DNA from: Molanna angustata
Taxonomy: Eukaryota > Arthropoda > Insecta > Trichoptera > Molannidae
Reading direction: 5' to 3'
NCBI GenBank assembly: GCA_963576475.1
Contig: OY754986.1
Span: 8,650,616 to 8,714,615, forward strand
Length of the DNA stretch: 64,000 bases
Shown here: positions 34,001 to 43,149 of the stretch, piece after piece
Layout of the letters: each line of letters begins with the position of its first letter
Position numbering within the stretch: the first letter of the stretch is position 1
Program-made: the position numbers and the translations under genes
The notes under the pieces: generated by a model
Databases searched by the model: none
What the model was told of the DNA's origin: nothing
What the model saw: the letters and a program-made list of their open reading frames with translations, nothing else

Positions 34001-35224
34001 TTCTCTATCCTTGGGTTCCAATCCAACCTGCCAATAACCACTCTTTAGATCCAAAGTTGAGAAGATCTTACAACCAGCCAATGTATCTAGGGTGTCATCG
34101 ATTCGAGGCAGTGGATAACTATCCTTCTTAGTTACATTATTCAATAAGCGAAAGTCCACACAGAACCGAGTTGAGCCATCTTTTTTTTTAACTAACACTA
34201 CTGGTGAACACCATGGGCTGCTTGATGGTTCAATAACGCTATCCCTTTCCATGTCTTGAATAATTTGATCTGCTTCCGCCCGCTTTGCTAATGGTAGCCT
34301 TCTAGGTAATTGGCGGATAGGCCTTGCGTCACCCTTATATATTTGATGTTGAACAACATTGGTTCTTCCTTTAGAAAGACTCGCATTCTCAAAAACATCT
34401 TGATAATGAGCAATGAGGTATCTAATTTGTTTGCTTTGTTCTTTGGTAAGTTCCTTACAAGCATCTTTTACAAAGTCTTCAAGATGTTTTGGTACATCCT
34501 CTGAAGAAACTTGTGCGATGCAGGCATTTTGTGTTACTGATGAAACTGATGAACACACACTTAAATAAGCTCCTTTTTTGACAGTTACTGGATATTCATT
34601 TATGTTCATTAATCTGACTAAAATTTCCTTTTGGTTTTGAATCAGTGCTCTTGCAATTAATACTCCTTTTCCTGCTTCATTGTTGGCGTTGGACTCCACA
34701 ACCAAAACATGTCCATTCGGGATAACACAGTCTAAATTGACTCGTACTAACATCTCACTTTGTTTTGGAATAGTTACAACATCCGCTGCAAGAACACGTG
34801 TAGAAAATTCCTCACGCTCTTGCACGAGAACATCTTCATCTCCAATTTTCAAAGATCGCCTCTTTAGATCCAACTGGAATCCATATTTCGCCATTATGTC
34901 CATTCCGAGAATAACTTCCTCCTCTATATTCGCCACTAGCACCTGATGATCGAAGATAGAACTACCAATTTGAAAGTTGGCATATGTCTCACCACATATA
35001 GATGCCGACTCCCCAGTAGCTGTTCGTAATGTCCATTTAGTTGGTGTAATACACTTTTTGTTATAAAGCAAATCTGGTCTCATGATTGTCATCGTTGCTC
35101 CAGTATCCAGCAAAAGTTTCAAATTCTTTCCATTTACTTTGCCATTTATAAACATACTGGTATCTCGACCACTGAATGATGCAACAACTGCAGATCTCTT
35201 TGAGGCATTGGTAATGTAGGTCAA
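31049..35224 (-). CDS. Pol of the Gypsy element with C-terminal macrodomain and CCCH finger, 1391 aa
   Basis: Domains by residue: aspartic protease with LLLDTGATMT at 37-46; reverse transcriptase about 300-470 with LDLKSGYWQV (391-400) and YLDD (454-457); RNase H about 598-715 starting DTDAS (601); integrase HHCC about 834-874 and core D903, D963, E999 (DD35E), HSDQGRNF and HPQSDGMVERMN; GPY/F-like module about 1130-1155 (SWEGPYEVIKR). After this come two unusual modules. Residues about 1213-1350 match a macrodomain of TARG1/OARD1 type (LAYCVAQDMKMTSGIAK; LGIPKISDGMDW). Residues 1363-1381 are a C-x7-C-x5-C-x3-H finger. The first listed codon is TTG; the real N terminus comes from a -1 shift out of Gag. 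The ORF is fully open. Confidence 0.92.
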   Translation of the reverse strand: MTYITNASKRSAVVASFSGRDTSMFINGKVNGKNLKLLLDTGATMTIMRPDLLYNKKCITPTKWTLRTATGESASICGETYANFQIGSSIFDHQVLVANIEEEVILGMDIMAKYGFQLDLKRRSLKIGDEDVLVQEREEFSTRVLAADVVTIPKQSEMLVRVNLDCVIPNGHVLVVESNANNEAGKGVLIARALIQNQKEILVRLMNINEYPVTVKKGAYLSVCSSVSSVTQNACIAQVSSEDVPKHLEDFVKDACKELTKEQSKQIRYLIAHYQDVFENASLSKGRTNVVQHQIYKGDARPIRQLPRRLPLAKRAEADQIIQDMERDSVIEPSSSPWCSPVVLVKKKDGSTRFCVDFRLLNNVTKKDSYPLPRIDDTLDTLAGCKIFSTLDLKSGYWQVGLEPKDREKTAFSVGSGLWQFKVMPFGLCNAPATFERLMESVLRGLSWETCLVYLDDIIVLGKRFEEHLGNLEQVFSRLRLANLKLNCKKCILFRKQVNYLGHVVSEEGVAVDPEKIKAVRDWPVLKDKHEVRSFLGLSTYYRRFVPGFADIAKPLTKLTEESSEFIWDFKCQHAFEELKQVLINSPVLSYPRAEGMFILDTDASNVGIGSVLSQVQDGAERVIAYFSKVLSKPERNYCVTRRELLAVIKSVEHFRQYLYGRKFLLRTDHSALVWLLRFKNPEGQVARWIERLQEYDYDSEHRAGLHHRNADALSRRPCPEDCQHCNKAEEKFFIACRTTVVDNFWQDDEIRADQLEDPDLKFVMQWKENDQRPLWEEIASLSPNIKSYWAQWQSIVVENGLLKRVLENEDGTQQRQQLLIPRKRIPEVLKLLHNDVSGGHLGVKKTTEKIRQRFYWVNYNGDVKDWCRRCVTCATSNGPQKRRRAPMRQYNVGSPFERIAIDIAGPFPTTERGNKYILVAMDYFSKWTEAYALPNQEATTVAEVLVRELISRFGVPLELHSDQGRNFESAVFQGICEALGIRKTRTTALHPQSDGMVERMNRTIGRFLSKAVSDHQKDWDEYIHLFLLAYRAAIHETTGQTPASVIFGRELRLPCDLQYGSKPGEDLVGEDYVSDLRRKMNAIHDRVRSNIQVASDKMKERYDIKAVEGGYQAGDLVWLFNPQRRRGYSPKLQKSWEGPYEVIKRINDVVYRIRRKPNGKPRVVHFNRLAPFLGDNKDEEKNPVAQVCNVQSEEKTFEEFMMTPYRRTRHGMTVEIEQDLFDIPEDNVLAYCVAQDMKMTSGIAKVIMRKYGMLYELKAKNLKIGEAVHSQHGKQHLFYMTNKETSEERAEYAQMWNCLRSMRDQMLQLNLMKLGIPKISDGMDWKVVRNMIEEIFHNTGINVLVCCYNPRYSKNIKKSVPCYFFKASHCREGSKCRFIHLENSVRDELN
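31082..31138 (-). other. CCCH zinc-finger-coding segment at the Pol C terminus
   Basis: Pol residues 1363-1381: Cys1363, Cys1371, Cys1377 and His1381, spacing C-x7-C-x5-C-x3-H, with aromatic residues (YFF, F) as in RNA-binding CCCH fingers. Ten residues remain before the stop. Confidence 0.8.
31169..31588 (-). other. Macrodomain-coding segment of Pol
   Basis: Encodes Pol residues about 1213-1352. It has the order of a TARG1-like macrodomain: N-terminal strand MTVEIEQDLF, the AYCVAQDMKMTSGIA loop, helix KVIMRKYG, the LKIGEAV strand, YMTNKETS, helix CLRSMRDQML, then PKISDGMDW and helix KVVRNMIEEIF, then a final strand INVLVCCYNP. The Asp of the G-x-D motif is present (GMD); the position of the TARG1 catalytic Lys appears as Asn-Lys. 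Binding or hydrolysis of ADP-ribose is inferred, not shown. Confidence 0.75.
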
Positions 35225-35250
35225 CAGTTGCCCCTTCCCATCAACCCTTT

Positions 35251-36450
35251 TTAGTTTTCCTGTGGCTGTTGCTGTTGCGTTGTTGCTTCATTTGGACACC
35301 GATTACGTAGATGTCCAGCTCGTCCACAACCCCAGCAGCGAAACTGTCTTTTTCTTCCTTGCAATGCCTTCATCACCTTTTCGACAATGCATTCGATGAG
35401 TTTTTGATTCTCTTCAACGGCCTCAACAACGCGGGCTTGAGCATGACCTCGTAAATATTTTTTTATAGATTCAAATTCGAGTGCCTGGGTTAGAGCGTCA
35501 CTCAAAGTTTGTGGTCTAGCTAGTTTTACAGCTTGTTGTGTCTCATTTGCCCACAATCCATCCAAGAACTTTTGTACTGCAAGGCTTTCACACACATCAT
35601 CAGGAACCGTAGGGTATGCATATCTAATTAGACGCGCTATATCCGCCTCAAATTCCTGGAGAGTTTCATTAGATTTCTGATTACGATTCTTAAGTTGTGA
35701 CCTGTAAAACTGTTCCATGTGCTTATGTCCAAATCGCATCTCAAGTCTCTCAATCAACAATTTTAAATCTCGTCGCTCAGCTAGAGGAATTGTCTCCAAA
35801 ACTTTTAAAGCATCACCTCGTAATGATACACTCAACACTGAGGCCTTTCTTGTCATGGACCAGCCATTTATCATGGCCACTGTCTCGAACAATGTTAAAT
35901 ATTCTTCCCAGGGGCATTTTCCATCAAAGGTTGGCATATCATTTCGCACGCACTCCACTGTTGGTACTCTTGTATCTTCTACACACTTAAAATTTGTATC
36001 TACAGCTGAATTTTGCTCGGAATTCATTGGCGTGATTGAAGGAAGCACTTGATTCTCCAAAACTTTCATCTGTTTAGTTAATTCATTTATCTTCTCATCA
36101 AAGGTCATAGAATAATTCTGGAATTTCTTTTCTATAGTATTTGAATGCTTTTGAAGCATCGCTACTTCTCCTTTGATTTCTTTAATTTCTCCTTTTATAT
36201 CTCTGGAATGTTCTTGAAACTTCTCTTCTATGTCTCTGGAATGTTCTTTTAAGACTTGACAAAGATCGTTGTTAGAGCAAGGCATTTCAAAAAGGTATGT
36301 GTCTGGATCCTCACCTACTTCTTGCATCACTTTTCTCAATCGTAGTTGAAGTGCATTTTTATTTCCTGATGTATCAGCGTCTCTCTCCTCCAACTCATGT
36401 TTTAAATCAACCACTTTCAACTCTAAAAGAGTTATTTTTTTTGATGCCAT
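35251..36450 (-). CDS. Gag of the Gypsy element, 399 aa
   Basis: The structural protein of the virus-like particle. It starts at ATG 36450. Residues about 8-42 (LKVVDLKHELEERDADTSG.K..L..RL) look like a SAP motif, a DNA-binding helix-loop-helix unusual in Gag. Residues about 65-135 are charged heptad-like sequence with repeated EHSRDI and EIKGE units, probably a coiled coil. Residues about 165-340 fit a retrotransposon Gag domain (WEEYLTLFETVAMINGW, FYRSQLKNRNQKSNETLQEF). One CCHC zinc knuckle lies at 372-385 (CWGCGRAGHLRNRC), followed by a Gln-rich end. It stops at 35251. Pol follows in the -1 frame. Confidence 0.92.
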   Translation of the reverse strand: MASKKITLLELKVVDLKHELEERDADTSGNKNALQLRLRKVMQEVGEDPDTYLFEMPCSNNDLCQVLKEHSRDIEEKFQEHSRDIKGEIKEIKGEVAMLQKHSNTIEKKFQNYSMTFDEKINELTKQMKVLENQVLPSITPMNSEQNSAVDTNFKCVEDTRVPTVECVRNDMPTFDGKCPWEEYLTLFETVAMINGWSMTRKASVLSVSLRGDALKVLETIPLAERRDLKLLIERLEMRFGHKHMEQFYRSQLKNRNQKSNETLQEFEADIARLIRYAYPTVPDDVCESLAVQKFLDGLWANETQQAVKLARPQTLSDALTQALEFESIKKYLRGHAQARVVEAVEENQKLIECIVEKVMKALQGRKRQFRCWGCGRAGHLRNRCPNEATTQQQQPQEN

Positions 36451-36516
36451 AATAAATGTCTTTATAAATAACTATTTTATTTTTTTCTTACACAAAAAAT
36501 ACTTGGGTATTTTTAT

Positions 36517-36534
36517 ACCCCACACCTGACACCA
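36517..36534 (-). promoter_or_regulatory. Primer-binding site of the Gypsy element
   Basis: The minus strand reads TGGTGTCAGGTGTGGGGT two bases after the LTR. It is complementary to a tRNA 3' end finishing CCTGACACCA, as in Leu-type primer sites of insect Gypsy elements. The tRNA identity is inferred. Confidence 0.75.
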
Positions 36535-36536
36535 AA

Positions 36537-36751
36537 TGTACCGAAATTTATATTTATTTATTTTATTATGGTTCAAAGTCTTATTTATTTTTACAATTTA
36601 TATTTCTACAATTTATATTTTTACAAGGTTTGTCTAGTTTTTCCAACTCACTACTCAAATCTTTTGTTTTCATTTTTCTTGGGTTCTTATTTTCAAAATA
36701 TTTCTATTTAAATTTTCAATTTAAATAGAAATAGTACTTAATTTCATAACA
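36537..36751 (-). repeat. 5' LTR of the Gypsy element
   Basis: 215 bp, identical to 30823-31037. Minus-strand termini are TGTTATGAAATT and TTTCGGTACA. Contains several AATAAA motifs and a CTATTTAAATT/AATTTAAATAG inverted pair. Flanked by ATAC (36752-36755). Confidence 0.97.
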
Positions 36752-36829
36752 ATACATATTATCATGCCATCGTAGGCATTTTGGGTACAAGATAGGCAGA
36801 GAAAATCGAAAGCCACACACCTCCATTAT

Positions 36830-36874
36830 TACCTAAGCGCGGATCAAAAGTTATAAGGACACACACACACACAC

Positions 36875-36949
<75 letters not shown>

Positions 36950-37143
36950 GACACACTAAATGTTCTACTCCGAATTCTGAGTAAATCCGTATATATAACA
37001 TATATGCTGCGAAGCCTCAAAGTTAGTGTTTTTTGACTTCAAAGTATAGATCCTGCATACAAATCTCGCGTATCTTGGCTTGATACTTTGTCGATATGTT
37101 AAGAGAATAAAATTCTCTTGAAAAATCGACAGTTGGATTATCT
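36830..37143. repeat. Dispersed repeat family A, copy 3, with (CA)n
   Basis: Matches family A from GGATCAAAAGTTATAAGG through TGTTCTACTCCGAATTCTG to ATCGACAGTTGGATTA. A (CA)n microsatellite at 36859-36948 replaces the short CA-rich run of copy 2. Confidence 0.8.
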
Positions 37144-37429
37144 ATACAAAAAAAAGTTAATATAATTTAAAAATCAGTCAAATTTAATAAGTTTATTTTT
37201 TTTTATTTTTCTTTTGAATTCATTATATCTATTTGCCTGTCTCAAATCTGTTTAAAGTTGATTGAATCACACCACCCCATTGTACGTGTAGTACATATAT
37301 ACATTTCCTTATTCGTTTCACTATCACTTATATGCGTTTTCCCTTTTATATTGTGGTTTATAATAATACCGAAGTATTTTATCTTGGCAGATGGTCATTT
37401 TTATTTTTTTAAATAAAAATCAATATGTA
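37144..37429. other. AT-rich DNA without recognisable gene
   Basis: No ORF or structured element. CATTTCCTTATTCG and nearby sequence are unique in the window. Bases about 37190-37270 resemble 43340-43390 and 60440-60540. Confidence 0.4.
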
Positions 37430-37590
37430 TTTGTTAAACAAGTACATATACATCTTCCTACGTTTCCTAAAATAAGCATAAATGCTTGTGCTATACGTGA
37501 ACGGTGAACGAAATCGGTCGAGGCAGGATTCGAACTCGCGAACACTGGATTACTAGCCCAGCGCGCTAACCGCTCTTCCATAGACCCATC
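37430..37590 (-). mobile_element. tRNA-derived SINE 1, copy 3
   Basis: The minus strand has a tRNA-Thr-like head at 37586-37515: an A-box region GAGCGGTTAGCGCGC, an anticodon-like loop CTAGTAA and B box GAGTTCGAATCC. The acceptor ends do not pair, so it is not a functional tRNA. The SINE body follows (CGTATAGCACAAGCATTTAT, AGGAAGATGTATATGTA). Confidence 0.7.
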
Positions 37591-37599
37591 TTATGTTTC

Positions 37600-37875
37600 C
37601 TTCTTTCAAAATATAATTCACATGGTCATGTCATCCCTTTCTGGGGCGACCCCTGCTCAAAATATCACACCCCTATATGTATATATTTTGGTAAGTCGTT
37701 CATCGTTAATTCTTTCTATATGCATAAACCTTCTCAGGGCATTCACTTTACTTATACCAATTTTACTTATAATATGATTCTTTATCGTTAAGAAATAAAT
37801 CACAGTCATTATGTAACAGAACATTATATTATCATATAATGAAAATGAGGACACAAGGATCCAAGATAATACAAG
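37600..37875 (-). pseudogene. RTE-type LINE 3' fragment, diverged
   Basis: The minus strand matches the distal RTE region seen at 50450-50905 (TCACATGGTCATG, TTCTGGGGCGACCCCTG on the + strand), with an insertion of AT-rich sequence near 37770-37840. Confidence 0.6.
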
Positions 37876-38229
37876 ATATAAATAAGGGTATTACGTATAA
37901 TTCAATTAGATCTTTTGATTTTGTAATTGTTTGACAATTTGAAAAAAAATAAATATCAAAGCCGATCGGCGATTAGCTGATACACAAGCTGACCATCTCT
38001 GATAATACACATTATAAATAATTGACTCAACATAATTTGTTTATAATCAACAACATTTTTTACTGTCGACTGATTATTACCGCCATGACGTGTAAAAAAT
38101 AAACAAAGTACAATATTATCTGTCAGTATATTGCTTCTCTGGGCTGGAAACACTGGTTAATTGAAAGAAATTTATATATGGCAATAAGCTCGCCACTTGC
38201 GCAGAGTGCAAGGAAGTGTTACGTATTAT

Positions 38230-38760
38230 TACATAAACTATGAAGTCGGTTATGATCCGGTAATCTATTTAGCTTCACATCGGATCGTACCCAAGTTGTG
38301 AGGCTGTACTTGTGTAGTTGTGAGGCTGTGTGTTTGTGTAGTTTTAAGGCTGTGTGTCTGTGTAGTTGTGAGGTTGTGTGTTTGTGTAATTCTGAGGCTG
38401 TGTGTTTGTGTAGTTGTGAGGCTGTGTGTTTGTGTAGTTGTGAGACTGTGTGTTTGTGTAATTATGAAGCTGTGTGTTTTCGTAGTTGTTTATTATTATA
38501 ACATAAACTACAATCTCGGTTATTATCCGGCCGGTAATCTTTTTAGCTTCACAACGGAGCATACTCAAATTGTGAGGCTGTACTTGTATAGTTGTGAGGC
38601 TGTGTGTTTGTGTAATTATGAAGCTGTGTGTTTTCGTAGTTGTTTATTATTATAACATTAACTATAATCTCGGTTATGATCCGGCCGGTAATCTATTTAG
38701 TTTCAAAACGGAGCATAGGTACTCAAATTGTGAGGCTGTGTGTTTGTGTAGTAGTTATTC
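38230..38760. repeat. Nested tandem repeats
   Basis: A short unit of about 24 bp (TGTGAGGCTGTGTGTTTGTG plus TAGT) is repeated about eight times in 38298-38490. A larger unit (CTCGGTTATTATCCGGCCGG, then AATCT..TTTAG and the short unit) recurs at 38230, 38510 and 38665. Confidence 0.9.
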
Positions 38761-38877
38761 TAATTCGTTAATTCAATCTGTACGAAAATATCTAGGAATT
38801 TTTGAGTCTCATATATCCGCATTAGAGGAGGGAGAGCGGACTAGAGGGAAGAGGAGAGGGGGGGGGGCAAGGATATG

Positions 38878-39116
38878 ATAGTGAGACAAATTGAAGTGTT
38901 ATGTGTAAGGAAATGATTTCTCAGATTTCTTTTGAAAGCGGGAAGTGTTAATGAAACTCGAAGTTGCGATGGGATGTGATTCCAAAGACGAGCTGCTTGT
39001 ACGGAGAAAGATGTGGTGAAAAAGGAAGTATTGTGTACTGGGATACCTACTGAGCGTTCTTTCAGTATTTGAACGAAGAGGTAACCCGTGTTCTGAGGGG
39101 AAGTAAAATTGATCCA
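38878..39116 (-). pseudogene. CR1-like LINE RT C-terminal fragment
   Basis: In one minus-strand frame: SVQAARLWNHIPSQLRVSLT then FKRNLRNHFLTHNT, the ..WN.LP..LR.....FK..LK.HF signature of CR1-type elements. 5'-truncated. Confidence 0.65.
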
Positions 39117-39439
39117 TTCAATTCAATTCATCCATTTCTTCGATGACTTTACCAGTCCAGATCTAACTTTAACCTCCAGCAAAGTATGTCTGTTGTCAAG
39201 CCACCGTTATTCCGTTGGTTACTGACTGGAGCTGTGCAAAATTTCTCTTTATGTCTTCGTGGCATAACAATCTTCTACTACCCTCTTTCCTCTAATAATA
39301 TGTGTCTATTATTAGTGAAGGTTCTGATCTGTCGACTACATTCTCTGGCTAATTCACAAGTGATGTCGAAGAAGTTGGAAGAAATCACCGTTTAGCAATA
39401 AGCCCAATAGTGTAGAAATTATATTATGTACAAGAAGGT

Positions 39440-41754
39440 ATAAAAATATATGGTGGGTTTCATTTTGTATTAAAGCGGGTTTTGTTTGATTCTGAAAAAA
39501 TAACAAAGGCTATTTCAATTCATATTCTCTTGTCTATATTATGCGATGATTGAGTCGTCAATTTTGATTAGCTTGGCATACTTTGTACCTTGACAAAAAC
39601 AAAACATATTACAAATATCTTATATATTTTTAAACAATTACGAATGCAAGCAGAAATTATTCAAAATAATACTATGTAACTTTTTAACCAGATAAAAATT
39701 GCACTTTTTACTAATCTCGGAGAAAATTAGATAAGATTTATATAAATTTAAAAATTGACAAAACAATTTTTTTATTTTTAATATCTCTGAATTGTTTTTT
39801 ATGCCGTGACCGAACTAAATCAATTTATTACACAAAACTATTTGATAATAAAACAAATTATAACTTTCGGTATTCTTAAATATAAATTAAACTAGTTAGT
39901 TGGAAGAAATTTCCATTTGCAATAAATATATTAATTAAGTCATTGATCAGTAGAGTAACTACATAAATATGTAGTATACATAGGTTCTCACAGCACATTA
40001 TTATACCCGTATCCACAGCCAAATCTGAGGAATCCTCAAGCTTGAGGCTTCCTCCAATTCCAGTAATATGACATGTATTCATTGACATTTTGCTATGGAT
40101 TTTTTTTTTGTTTAGATATTATGTCTCAAAAAGGAATACTTCGACTTTCCCGTACAATATATTTAAAAAAAATTGTAGTAAATGTTATCACTTATTTTGG
40201 GAACCTAACCCATAAAATATTTCATGCTATTATGAGTCGTATATTTCCAATAGTGTCGTGTTATGTCCCCCGACGCTCGATATTACTTAGGTGAATGATT
40301 ATCTTTTTTTTAGGCAGTATGCATGGAGTAGTTCTCCATAGATCAGAATACCTGTCCCAGGATCGAATATTTCGAAGCCACGATATGTTTTTTTACTGCC
40401 CATACCACGATGTGAGGATATACATAAGAGGGGGCGTGTGAAAGGATATCTTTCTGTATGTGTGAAGGTGTATGAAAGGATCATATTATCATATATTTGT
40501 CTCTAAATATGGGTGTTAGTCCCAATTTTATTTTTTTTTATATAAATGGATATATTAATTCACTTTATCGAAATTGACCAACCAAAAGATAATTTTTTGA
40601 TGTAATGTATTATTGTGAAATATTAGTAAAAATATGTTATTTATAAATTAAGGTCAAGGCGAGAGACGACTAATTGACTTGTTATATTTGAAAACGCGAT
40701 AAAAATTATGTCAGCTACACAAACAATACTTATAAACGAGTAAAATAAAGTTTAAATAGCTTCGGTAGATACCACAATTCAAAGTAACAAATCTTTTGTT
40801 TGTGAAATGGTATACCTATTATATTTATCAATTACATATTTAAATTACATTGTTTTAATCCATTATTAGTTTCCTTATAATGCTATTAATTTCATAGCTA
40901 TGTAAATAAATATTTTTCATACAAATTGTGAATTGATTTTTATTTAAAAATACGTAAATAACTTTGATAAGACCACGAATTGAATACTTTAATAGTGACG
41001 AGGAAATAATGCACTTCGAAACTGGTTCAATTCGTGGTCAAACATTTTAACTTTAGGTTATAATATAACTAATAAATTGAGTAAGATTTCTTAGGAATGT
41101 CTTTTCAACTAAACACAAAATTAAACCTTCAAGACAGTGTGTTTTATTCTGACATAGTTGGACATAGTGACATACGACAACAGAAAAAAAACCATAGAGA
41201 TATATTTCATGGATGTACCATTTAATACATAGATACAACTTGAACAACCCCACGCAATCTCCCCAAAGTCCCCAATATAGCATAGTTAGAATTAGAAGAT
41301 CCACCCGCTAAAAAAAATTAAATATACTCTCAATCCCATACAACAATATTTAATACATATAACGCCATCAAGCGGTAAGAATATAAACTAGGTTTTTCTG
41401 CGACACCTTTAAAATTTATTTATCTTAATAAAACAAAGTAATTATTTATTTTATTGACATTAGGTACTTCTCAGACTGATATCAAAATATCTTAATATAT
41501 TACCTAAGTTTACTTTTAATGATTGTTTCAAAATATAAACATTATTTTCATTTAGGCACAAATCACTTTTATATTAGAAAAGACCCTGTGCTGCTGTCAT
41601 CTTGAACAGGTTTCTCAATACCTATTTGTTTACATTATTAGTATAATTATATCTCAGTTTATTGACCTATCACTTGGTATATTTTATTTCGTCATGTTTC
41701 TGCACTTTTGTGATCCTGTGAGGCACCGGCTTAGAATAGCGCTTCCATTCTTTT
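39440..41754. other. 2.3 kb of AT-rich DNA without recognisable gene
   Basis: No exon with splice sites or conserved protein match was seen. A 14-bp inverted pair GACCACGAATTGAA/TTCAATTCGTGGTC lies at 40971-40984 and 41027-41040. A LINE/SINE tail motif (GGAAGAAATCACCGTTTAGC) precedes this stretch at 39377, and a related one is at 39900. Confidence 0.5.
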
Positions 41755-42005
41755 AAATCATTGTTTTCGAGTGTCCCGTATGAGACGGGTAATCGAAAAT
41801 ACAACAGGCAATAATAACATCTCACATAGTTCAGCAATGAGGTTCACCATCACACATTCTGAATGTAGTGCCTTTTTTGGTGAAACGAGACTGGTGTGTG
41901 GGTATACATAGATGTGTTGTTCTCCCTTTTTATACTGCACACCCGCACACCTTTCGCTGGTTACCTCACATTGTGGGAAATGCCGTGATGGTATGAATGA
42001 ATAAT
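41755..42005 (-). repeat. Dispersed repeat family B, inverted copy
   Basis: Minus-strand match to 21820-22060 and 54925-55110, including GAACCTCATTGCTGAACTAT and the terminal TCATACCATCACGGCAT. Confidence 0.7.
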
Positions 42006-42094
42006 CCCATCATTTTTTGTAACATAAAAAAACAACACTGAGAAAAAAACATTATCCCTGTGTTTAAAACGGAGTCAGGATTAAAATTAATTTC

Positions 42095-42265
42095 ATTACA
42101 AAAGCGCCAAAACAGCGCTTTGTCAAATATTAATTCAACACGTACCTATACCCAATAACAAGTTAGCATATTTCGGAGACTATACATTAATATTAATCGT
42201 CTCACAACTCCCGACTAAAAACAAAGTGAAATACTGTCTCCACTGGGAAGTGAACCTGGGATTTA
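42095..42265 (-). mobile_element. tRNA-derived SINE 2, truncated copy
   Basis: The minus strand carries the B-box remnant AAATCCCAGGTTCACTTCCC and a body shared with 46370-46500 (GAGACGATTAATATTAATGT). Confidence 0.55.
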
Positions 42266-42332
42266 TGTAGTTATAATTGATTTTTGTCTCTCTTTCTGTT
42301 TATATTTATATTCTTCGATAACCGAACAAAAT

Positions 42333-42703
42333 AAACTTGGATATTTTTTGCCAAAATTAATATTTTTACTCCTGGTTTTTGCAATATGCATTACCTATGA
42401 CGTCCAAACTTATTAAAATACGATACTAAACTTGTATATTTTTTGCCAAAATTAATATTTTTTACTCCTGGTTTTTGCAATATGCATTACCTATGACGTC
42501 CAAACTTATTAAAATACGATACTAAACTTGTATATTTTTTGCCAAAATTAATATTTTTACTCCTGGTTTTTGCAATATGCATTACCTATGACGTCCAAAC
42601 TTATTAAAATACGATACTAAACTTGTATATTTTTTGCCAAAATTAATATTTTTACTCCTGGTTTTTGCAATATGCATTACCTATGACGTCCAAACTTATT
42701 AAA
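42333..42703. repeat. Tandem array, 95-96 bp x 4
   Basis: Units begin AAACTTGTATATTTTTTGCC at 42333, 42428, 42524 and 42619. Part of the unit also occurs singly near 44770. Confidence 0.95.
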
Positions 42704-42958
42704 AAATATGACAAATATACCATTAATTTTTCTCTGCCTACCTCTTTAGTGACATGGCGAGATGGTTTTTATGTACTTATATTTACTTGTTTTGTTATTA
42801 TTTTATTTATATAATTAAAATATATACGCGTAAGGCATGTCATTCGCTATGAAATAATAACATTAATTTTCCTCAGACCATGTCTTGGTTTCGATCGTCA
42901 GGTTATTCAAATCCTCCACCACTCCATGGAACCTATGTATGGGGCATTCCTCCATTAC

Positions 42959-43148
42959 AAGGCGCCCGCAAGGGGGGCAAGGGGGGGCACTTGCCCCCCC
43001 CCCTGAATTGATTGAAAATAGTCAAATAATGTTGCGTTCGGCCCCCGCGCCTCATTGCTCGGGCCGATCATTCTTTTCCTGCCGTCTGCATTAAAACATT
43101 ACTAAAAACATTTTGCCCCCCCCTAGAAAATTTTCTGCGGGCGCCCAT
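42959..43148. mobile_element. Short MITE with GGCGCCCGCA ends
   Basis: Left GGCGCCCGCAAGGGGGG and right TGCGGGCGCC are inverted, and both ends carry G/C homopolymer runs (CCCCCCC). About 190 bp, no ORF. The family occurs widely in animals. Confidence 0.65.
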
Positions 43149-43149
43149 G

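Larger units (their letters stand above)
30823..36751 (-). mobile_element. Apparently intact Ty3/Gypsy LTR retrotransposon with macrodomain
   Basis: A 5.93-kb element on the minus strand. The two 215-bp LTRs (30823-31037 and 36537-36751) are identical on direct comparison, begin TG and end CA, and are flanked by a 4-bp ATAC duplication. A tRNA-type primer-binding site lies two bases inside the 5' LTR, and a polypurine tract touches the 3' LTR. Gag (399 aa) and Pol (1391 aa) are both uninterrupted and linked by a -1 frame. Domain order PR-RT-RNaseH-INT is that of Ty3/Gypsy; no env is present. The Pol C terminus carries an extra macrodomain and CCCH finger. Identical LTRs and open frames indicate a very recent insertion that may still be active. 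Confidence 0.93.

Noticed and set aside
36762..37001. 79-codon minus-strand ORF of Val-Cys repeats
   Set aside because: Translation of the (CA)n tract within repeat family A.
37515..37586. Minus-strand tRNA-Thr(AGT)-like sequence
   Set aside because: Acceptor and T stems do not pair properly and a SINE body follows; it is a SINE head.
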